64,000 nt of DNA, taken from Pseudomonas sp. Leaf58 (GTDB lineage Bacteria; Pseudomonadota; Gammaproteobacteria; Pseudomonadales; Pseudomonadaceae). Position numbers and translations under genes: made by a program. Positions 53,301 to 62,300 of this stretch are shown piece after piece (the stretch's first letter is position 1; every line of letters begins with the position of its first letter). A model generated the notes under the pieces. The model worked only from the letters and a program-made list of their open reading frames with translations. It was not told where the DNA came from and did no database searches. The stretch spans positions 2,919,501-2,983,500 of the forward strand of contig NZ_CP032677.1 of NCBI RefSeq assembly GCF_003627215.1, given 5' to 3'.

Positions 53301-56300
53301 TCAAGGTGGCGCCGACATCCACATCGCTGGCATTGGGCAGCAATTGCGCGCTGGTCAGGGTGTAGCTCTGGTCCTCCGTGCCATTGGCCAGGGTTACCGG
53401 GCTGCTGACGGTCGGGGCGTCGTTGGTGTTGGCGATGGTCAGGGTGAAGACATCGCTGACACTGGCATTGCTGGTGTCGGTAGCAGTCACGCGGATGTCC
53501 AGGCTGCCTACTTCGGCGTTGCCTGGGGTACCGGTGAAAGTATGTGTGGCGGTGTCGAAGCTCAGCCAGGTTGGTAGCGCGGAGCCGTTGGCCAAGCGGG
53601 CACTGTAGCTCAAAGTGTCACCAGGGTTCGGGTCAGCGAAGGCATTGGCCGGAACGGTGAAGGTAAAGGCGGCGTCCTCGTTGGCCGTCTGGTCTGCGAG
53701 CGGGGTGCTGAGCACCGGAGCGGTATTGGGCGCTTGCGTAACCCCGGCAGTCGCACTACTGGCGACGGACTCCAGGGTATTGCCGCCATCGGTGTAACTG
53801 GCCAGTACACGGACCTGCAGGCCGACCAACGCCGATCCGAGTGCCAGGCTGGCGGTGGTAGCGCCGGCAAGGTTCTGCCAGGTAGTGCCATCGCTGGAGC
53901 TCTGCCACTGGTAACTTACAGCGCCAAGGCCATCAGCGTCGGTCAGATTGTGACTGGCGGTCAGCGTCTGGCCTTGCTGGGCCGTGCCGGACAGGGTGAC
54001 GTTGCCGGTCGGGGCATCGTTTACCTGGGCCAGGTTCAAGGTTGCGGCGGTCGAAACCGTAGCGGTGCCATCAGTGATAACCACGGTGAAAGTGACCGTG
54101 CCGTTGCGGTTGGCTGCGGGGCTGAAGGTCCAAGTGCCGTTGCCATTGTCAGCCACGCTGCCATCGGCCGGGGCCACGCTGACGCTCTGCACGCTCAAGG
54201 TGGCGCCGACATCCACATCGCTGGCATTGGGCAGCAATTGCGCGCTGGTCAGGGTGTAGCTCTGGTCCTCCGTGCCATTGGCCAGGGTTACCGGGCTGCT
54301 GACGGTCGGGGCGTCGTTGGTGTTGGCGATGGTCAGGGTGAAGACATCGCTGACACTGGCATTGCTGGTGTCGGTAGCAGTCACGCGGATGTCCAGGCTG
54401 CCTACTTCGGCGTTGCTCGGGGTGCCGATAAAAGTGCGGGTGGCGGTGTCGAAGCTCAGCCAGGTTGGTAGCGCGGAGCCGTTGGCCAGGCGGGCACTGT
54501 AGCTCAACGTGTCACCGGGGTTCGGGTCGACGAAGGCGTTGGCCGGTATTGTGAAGCTGAGGGCGGCGTCTTCGTTGGCTGCCTGGTCAGAGAGTGAAAT
54601 GCTGAGCGTCGGCGGAGCGTTAAGGTTTACTACCTCGATATTGGTAATGCTTGTGGCCGGCGCGAAATTGTCCAGAGTAAGGGTGCTGGCAGTGGTGTTA
54701 CGCAAAGTAATGATGGACATCCAACTGGTCGCGTCCACTGCCGCGCCATCCTGGTCCCACTGCAACAGCGTATCGGCGCCCTGCTGCACCAGGCGCAGAT
54801 AGCCCAGCGCCGGGTCGAAGGGGTTACCACCGCTGTAGCCGCTGCTATTGGTCAGTAGCACATTGATGCTCAGGATGTCGCCACCCGCACCGCTTGCGAA
54901 ATCGCTGACCAGCAGTTGCCCACTGGTGTAGGGATAAAGCAGGTAGGTATCGCGACCACTACCGCCCGTGACAGTGGTCACGGTGTTGATATTGCCTTGG
55001 GCAACAACAATCGTGTCATCACCGGCACCCGCATCGAGGGTGTTCGTCGCCAACTCGCCACCTCTGTCTTCGAGGTAGTCATTGCCGTCTCCGCCGATCA
55101 GCACATCACTCCCCTCGTCGCCAAAGAGATTGTCGTTGCCATCGCCACCAGCCAGCAAATCGTTGCCGGCTCTGCCCAACATGTAGTCACTCCCATTGCT
55201 ACCCGTCAGGCTGTCATCACCCGCTTCGCCATCCAGAAAACTTCCATTGCTATCATCGCCAGCCAATAACACATCGTTACCTTGGCCGCCATAAAGCTGG
55301 TCGTATCCGCTACCGCCATCCAGCAGGTCATCGCCACCAAAACCATACAGCTGGTCATTGTCTGCCAGGCCGTAGATCGCATCCGCCACCACGCTGCCAT
55401 TGAGCGTGTCGGCGTTGGGCGTGCCGATCAAGGTGAGTCCCACCGTACTGCCATCCGGCGGTGCCGCCGGTGCAAAGTTATCAATAGTGAGGCTGCTGGC
55501 CACGGTATTCTGCAGGTTAATGACGGTCCGCCAACCGTCGCCCCCTGCGGCCGTGCCGTTCTGGTCCCACTGCAGCAGCGTATCGGCGCCCTGCTGCACC
55601 AGGCGCAGATAGCCCAGCGCCGGGTCGAAGGGGTTACCACCGCTGTAGCCGCTGCTATTGGTCAGTAGCACATTGATGCTCAGGATGTCGCCACCCGCAC
55701 CGCTTGCGAAATCGCTGACCAGCAGTTGCCCACTGGTGTAGGGATAAAGCAGGTAGGTATCGCGACCACTACCGCCCGTGACAGTGGTCACGGTGTTGAT
55801 ATTGCCTTGGGCAACAACAATCGTGTCATCACCGGCACCCGCATCGAGGGTGTTCGTCGCCAACTCGCCACCTCTGTCTTCGAGGTAGTCATTGCCGTCT
55901 CCGCCGATCAGCACATCACTCCCCTCGTCGCCAAAGAGATTGTCGTTGCCATCGCCACCAGCCAGCAAATCGTTGCCGGCTCTGCCCAACATGTAGTCAC
56001 TCCCATTGCTACCCGTCAGGCTGTCATCACCCGCTTCGCCATCCAGAAAACTTCCATTGCTATCATCGCCAGCCAATAACACATCGTTACCTTGGCCGCC
56101 ATAAAGCTGGTCGTATCCGCTACCGCCATCCAGCAGGTCATCGCCACCAAAACCATACAGCTGGTCATTGTCTGCCAGGCCGTAGATCGCATCCGCCACC
56201 ACGCTGCCATTGAGCGTGTCGGCGTTGGGCGTGCCGATCAAGGTGAGTCCCACCGTACTGCCATCCGGCGGTGCCGCCGGTGCAAAGTTATCAATAGTGA

Positions 56301-59300
56301 GGCTGCTGGCCACGGTATTCTGCAGGTTAATGACGGTCCGCCAACCGTCGCCCCCTGCGGCCGTGCCGTTCTGGTCCCACTGCAGCAGCGTATCGGCGCC
56401 CTGCTGCACCAGGCGCAGATAGCCCAGCGCCGGGTCGAAGGGGTTACCACCGCTGTAGCCGCTGCTATTGGTCAGTAGCACATTGATGCTCAGGATGTCG
56501 CCACCCGCACCGCTTGCGAAATCGCTGACCAGCAGTTGCCCACTGGTGTAGGGATAAAGCAGGTAGGTATCGCGACCACTACCGCCCGTGACAGTGGTCA
56601 CGGTGTTGATATTGCCTTGGGCAACAACAATCGTGTCATCACCGGCACCCGCATCGAGGGTGTTCGTCGCCAACTCGCCACCTCTGTCTTCGAGGTAGTC
56701 ATTGCCGTCTCCGCCGATCAGCACATCACTCCCCTCGTCGCCAAAGAGATTGTCGTTGCCATCGCCACCAGCCAGCAAATCGTTGCCGGCTCTGCCCAAC
56801 ATGTAGTCACTCCCATTGCTACCCGTCAGGCTGTCATCACCCGCTTCGCCATCCAGAAAACTTCCATTGCTATCATCGCCAGCCAATAACACATCGTTAC
56901 CTTGGCCGCCATAAAGCTGGTCGTATCCGCTACCGCCATCCAGCAGGTCATCGCCACCAAAACCATACAGCTGGTCATTGTCTGCCAGGCCGTAGATCGC
57001 ATCCGCCACCACGCTGCCGTTGAGTATGTCGGCGTTGGGAGTACCTATAATCGCACCCAGCAAATCCAGGCTGAACCCCGCGATTGCCGAAAGCCCGCCC
57101 GCATCCGTCGCGGTCACGACGATATCGAGACTACCCGCTACTGTCCCTTCTGGCGATGTACCACTGAACGTACGGCTCGCTGCATCGAAGTTCAGCCAGG
57201 CAGGTAATGAGGCGCCACCGGCAAGCGTCGCACTCAGCGTCAGGCTGTCGCCAGCATCCACATCGATGAACGTATTCGCTGGCAAGGTATATGTGAAAGC
57301 ACGTCCTAACCCACCGAGTTGGTTGGCAATAGGAACCTGCATGGTCGGCGCATCGTTCACCGCTGCCAGATCCAGGCTAGCGGTAGTGTTGATGCTGACC
57401 GAACCATCACTGATCACCACCGTGAAATTGACCGCACCATTACGATTGGCCGCCGGGCTATAGGTCCAGGTGCCATCACCATTGGCGGTCACGCTGCCAT
57501 CGGCCAGCGCAACGCTGACGCTTTGCACGCTCAGCGTATCGCTCACATCCACATCGCTGGCGTTGGCCAATAGCTGAGCAGCGGTGAAGGTGTAGCTCTG
57601 GTCCTCCACTCCATTTGTCAGGATTACCGGGACGGAAACGGTCGGTGCGTCGTTGGTGTTGGCGATACTCAGGGTAAAGTCATCGCTGACACTGAGGTTG
57701 CCAGTATCGGTAGCGGTCACCCTGATACTCAGAGTACCCACGTCGGCATTGCCCGGTGTACCGCTGAAGGTACGGCTGGCGGGATCGAAACTGAGCCAGG
57801 CGGGCAGCGGGTTGCCATCAGCCAGGCGGGCACCGTAGGTCAGGCTGTCGCCTACGTTCGGGTCGATGAATGCATTGGCCGCAAGCGTGAAGTTGAAGAC
57901 AGCGTCCTCACTGGCCGACTGGTCGGACAGTGGGGTACCAACCACCGGTGGGGCATTCAGGTTTACCACCTCAATAGTGACGATACCGGTAGCGGGTGCG
58001 AAGTTTTCAGGGATGAGGCTGTTTGCCTGGGTGTTCTGCAGGGTGATGACGGTCTGCCAATCGTTGGTGGCACCGGCCGCGCCGTCCCGATCCCACTGCA
58101 GCAACGTGTCGGCACCTTGCTGTACTAAACGCAAGTAGCCCAACACCGGGTCGAACGGATTGCCGCCGCTGTAGCCGCCGCTCAACAGCAGCAGCTGGTT
58201 GATGTTGAGGATATCGCCGTTGGCGCCAGCAGCGAAGTCGCTCGCCAGCAGATGGCCGATGGAGTTTGCCTGCAAGATGTAGGTATCACGCCCGCTGCCA
58301 CCAGCAATCGTGGTGACGGCATTGGCGTGGCTCTGATAGACCAGGATCGTGTCATCGCCGGCACCGCCATCCAGGTTGTTGTTGCCTGCCTGACCGCTTT
58401 GGTCGAAGTCCTCCAGGAAATCATTGCCGTTACCGCCACTGATCGAGTCGTTGCCTGTATCACCGTACAAAGTGTCCGAGCCGCCGCTGCCGATCAGCGT
58501 GTCATCGCCGCCCTCGCCCAACAAGACGCTGCCATCGTTGTCATTACCTGCCAGCAGCGTGTCATTACCCTGCCCCCCGGAAAGCGTGTCAAAGCCACTG
58601 CCCCCATCCAGCAGGTCATTGCCGCCAAAACCGAACAGCTGGTCGTTACCGGCCAAGCCATAGATCGCATCGTCGACCACGCTGCCATTGAGCACGTCAT
58701 CGTTCGGCGTGCCGCTCAGCGTCAACCCCGATGAACTGCCATCCGGAGGTGAAGCAGGCGAGAAATTGTCGAGGGTCAGGCTGTTTATCTGGGTGTTCTG
58801 CAGGGTGATGACGGTCTGCCAATCGTTGGTGACACCGGCCGCGCCGTCCCGATCCCACTGCAGCAACGTGTCGGCACCTTGCTGTACTAAACGCAAGTAG
58901 CCCAACACCGGGTCGAACGGATTGCCGCCGCTGTAGCCGCCGCTCAACAGCAGCAGCTGGTTGATGTTGAGGATATCGCCGTTGGCGCCAGCAGCGAAGT
59001 CGCTCGCCAGCAGATGGCCGATGGAGTTTGCCTGCAAGATGTAGGTATCACGCCCGCTGCCACCAGCAATCGTGGTGACGGCATTGGCGTGGCTCTGATA
59101 GACCAGGATCGTGTCATCGCCGGCACCGCCATCCAGGTTGTTGTTGCTTGCCTGACCGCTTTGGTCGAAGTCCTCCAGGAAATCATTGCCATCGCCGCCC
59201 TGCAACTGGTCGCTGCCCATATCACCTTGCAGACGATCATTGCCGTTACCGCCACTGATCGAGTCGTTGCCTGTATCACCGTACAAAGTGTCCGAGCCGC

Positions 59301-62300
59301 CGCTGCCGATCAGCGTGTCATCGCCGCCCTCGCCCAACAAGACGCTGCCATCGTTGTCATTACCTGCCAGCAGCGTGTCATTACCCTGCCCCCCGGAAAG
59401 CGTGTCAAAGCCACTGCCCCCATCCAGCAGGTCATTGCCGCCAAAACCGAACAGCTGGTCGTTACCGGCCAAGCCATAGATCGCATCGTCGACCACGCTG
59501 CCATTGAGCACGTCATCGTTCGGCGTGCCGACCAAAGCACTCAGCAGGCTCAACGTGAAATCATCACTCACCGAAAGCCCACCCGCGTCGGTCGCGGTGA
59601 CGGTGATGTCAATTTCCCCAGGCTCTGTACCGGCCGGTGGGGTGCCGGTGAAGCTGCGGCTCGTCGCATCGAAGCTCAGCCACACCGGCAATGGGTCACC
59701 ATTCACCAAGCGGGCACTCAAGACCAACGTGTCGCCGGCATCAATGTCTGCAAAGGTATTCACCGGCAAAGTAAGACTGAAGGCGCGCCCCAAGCCGCTG
59801 AGTTGATTGGCAAGTGGCACCTGCAAGATCGGCGCATCATTGACCGCCGCCACATCGATGCTCAGGGTACTGGCGTTAACGGCGAAGTCTGTGCCGTCGC
59901 TCACCTTGAAGCCGATGCTTGCATAGCCGTTGCCATTACCATTGAGAGCCGGCACGAACTGAAGCTTGCCAGCATCGAGGTCAGCCATGCTGATTACCTG
60001 ATCCTGAACCACCGCAACCCAGGCGCTTCCATTGTTGTACTGCAGGCTACCAAGTGCTGGCAGGCTGGTAATCTTCACCGCGGCCATCGGGGTATTTTGC
60101 GGGTCGCTGTAATTGCCGAAATCACTCGCCTGCAACACTAGCGGTGTGTCTTCGTCGGTAGTGGCGCTGTCATCGGTCGAACTGGGAGGTGCGCTGAACA
60201 TGGCCAGTACAGTTGCGGGCGCCCACGCCGTGCCATTGGCAAAGCGTATCTCATCAACTTGAGCCACCCCACCAAGGAAGTAATCCAGCACAGTGATGCG
60301 GTCGCTGGCATTGAGGGTAAGCACCAGGTCATCATTGATGCGGCTCACACTTACCTGGGATGGCAGTATGGGGTTTTCCAGCACGATGGCGTCGAAGTCC
60401 GCCTGGCCGGCGCTGCGGTTGTCCACGGTGTCGCGGCCATAACCGAGGAAGTAGTGATACACGTCATTACCGCTGTCGCCAGCAAGGGTGTCGTTGCCGT
60501 AGTTGCCATACAGTTGATCATCACCCGCGCCGCCGCTGACAATATCGTCACCGTCGCTACCATCGAGCAGATCATCGCCGTCACCACCGGCCACCGCATC
60601 GTTACCGGTCGAGCCATTGACGTAGTCGTTACCTGCAAGCCCATTGAGCTGATCATCACCCGCAGAACCGTTCAGGTAATCGGCCCCTGCGCTACCCACG
60701 AAACTGTCGTTCTGCGTGGTGCCAAAGTACCAGCCCGCCCGGTGCATGATCTCGGCGCGATCCCACACGGTGCCATCGGCAAAGTGGAACGCCTGCACCC
60801 CGGAGCCTTCACCAGAGTCTTGCGGGTACGGTAACCCCATACTGCCAATGAACAAACGATGCCCATTGGCAAACTCGATCACTAGATTGCCGGACGGGTT
60901 GTAACTATCCAGCGGCCGCACGAAGTGCAGATCCCCAGGATTGATACCCGCCGAAAACTGCACGACGTTGAACTGACCCAGACCGTTGTCATCACCAATG
61001 GTGACGTCGCCACTGCCGTCGATCAGGTAGGTGTCATTTCCACTGCCCCCGCTCAACCCGACATAGCCACCAACATTGCTGAGGTTGCGAGCGTCCAGCG
61101 TGTCGTCACCGGCTTCGCCCAACAGGAGTGTCCCGGTCTGGCTGTTGCCCACGACCAAGGTGTCGTTGCCATCTCCACCCCAGAGAAAGTCGACCCCACC
61201 CCCACCCTGCAACACATCGTTACCGGCCTCGCCACGCAAGGTGTTGTTGCCGGCGTTGCCCAACACCTGGTTGTTACCAGCGTTGCCGGTGCCGTCGAGG
61301 TTGGCAGTGCCCGTCAGCGTGAGGTTCTCGACATTGCTGCCAAGCGTGTAGTTGACCGAGGCGCGGACGCTATCGTTGCCTTCGTTGGCCAGTTCGCTGA
61401 TCTGGTCGCCGGTGCTGTCGACTACATAGAGGTCGTCCCCCGCGCCACCGAACATGGCGTCGTCACCGGTACCACCATCAAGCGTGTCGTTGCCACCCAG
61501 CGCGCGGATCTCGTCATTGCCGCCCAGCGCCTGGATCAAGTCATCGCCGTTGCTGCCGATCAGCAGGTCGGCGCCATTGGTGGCACCCGGCTGCACGTTG
61601 GCCAACAGTGTCGCGCGGTTCCAGAGTGTGCCGTTGGCAAACTGGACACGGTCGATCTCGTAGTCGGACCCCAGGTAGAAATTCTTCACGGTGAGTGTGG
61701 CGGAGGTGCTGTTGACCAGCATCACCATGTCATTGCCGCTGCGCTGGAAGCGCACGTCGGCCGGGTTGAGACCAGCCAGTTGCAGTGTGTCGACGTCGCC
61801 GGCCAGTCCTCCGCTGTTGTCGACCTCGTCATTACCGGTATTCAGGCCGTAGACGTACGTGTCGTTACCCTCGCGCCCCGCCAGCCAGTCATTGCCGGCG
61901 CCACCGTTGAGGGTGTTGCGGCCGCTGTTGCCGGTCAGGCGGTTATCAAGCTCGTTGCCGGTACCCGCCAGGTTGGCAGTACCGATGAGCTCGAGGTTTT
62001 CCAGGTTGGCGCCGAGGGTGTAGGCGATGGCGGTGCGAACGGTATCGCTGCCCGCGCCTGCCGCCTCACTGATGCTGTCGCCCGCCTGGGCGACCAGATA
62101 CAGGTCGTCGCCGGCACCACCGGCCATGCTGTCGTTGCCCGCGCCCCCGTCGAGCAGGTCGTTGCCATCGCCACCGGACAGGCTGTCGTTGCCGGCGCCA
62201 CCCAACATGGTGTCGTTGCCGGCACCGCCTTGCAGGATGTCGGCGCCATCGCCGCCGTCCAGCTGGTTGTTGCCACTATTGCCGATCAGGGTGTTGGCCA

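Noticed and set aside
52636..54471. Repetitive plus-strand frames of 313 and 245 codons
   Set aside because: They recur because the antisense RTX/Ig DNA is duplicated every 894 bp; not genes.
54766..57018. Tandem repeats considered as CRISPR or satellite
   Set aside because: The unit is 810 bp, in frame, and encodes RTX modules; there are no short repeats with unique spacers.
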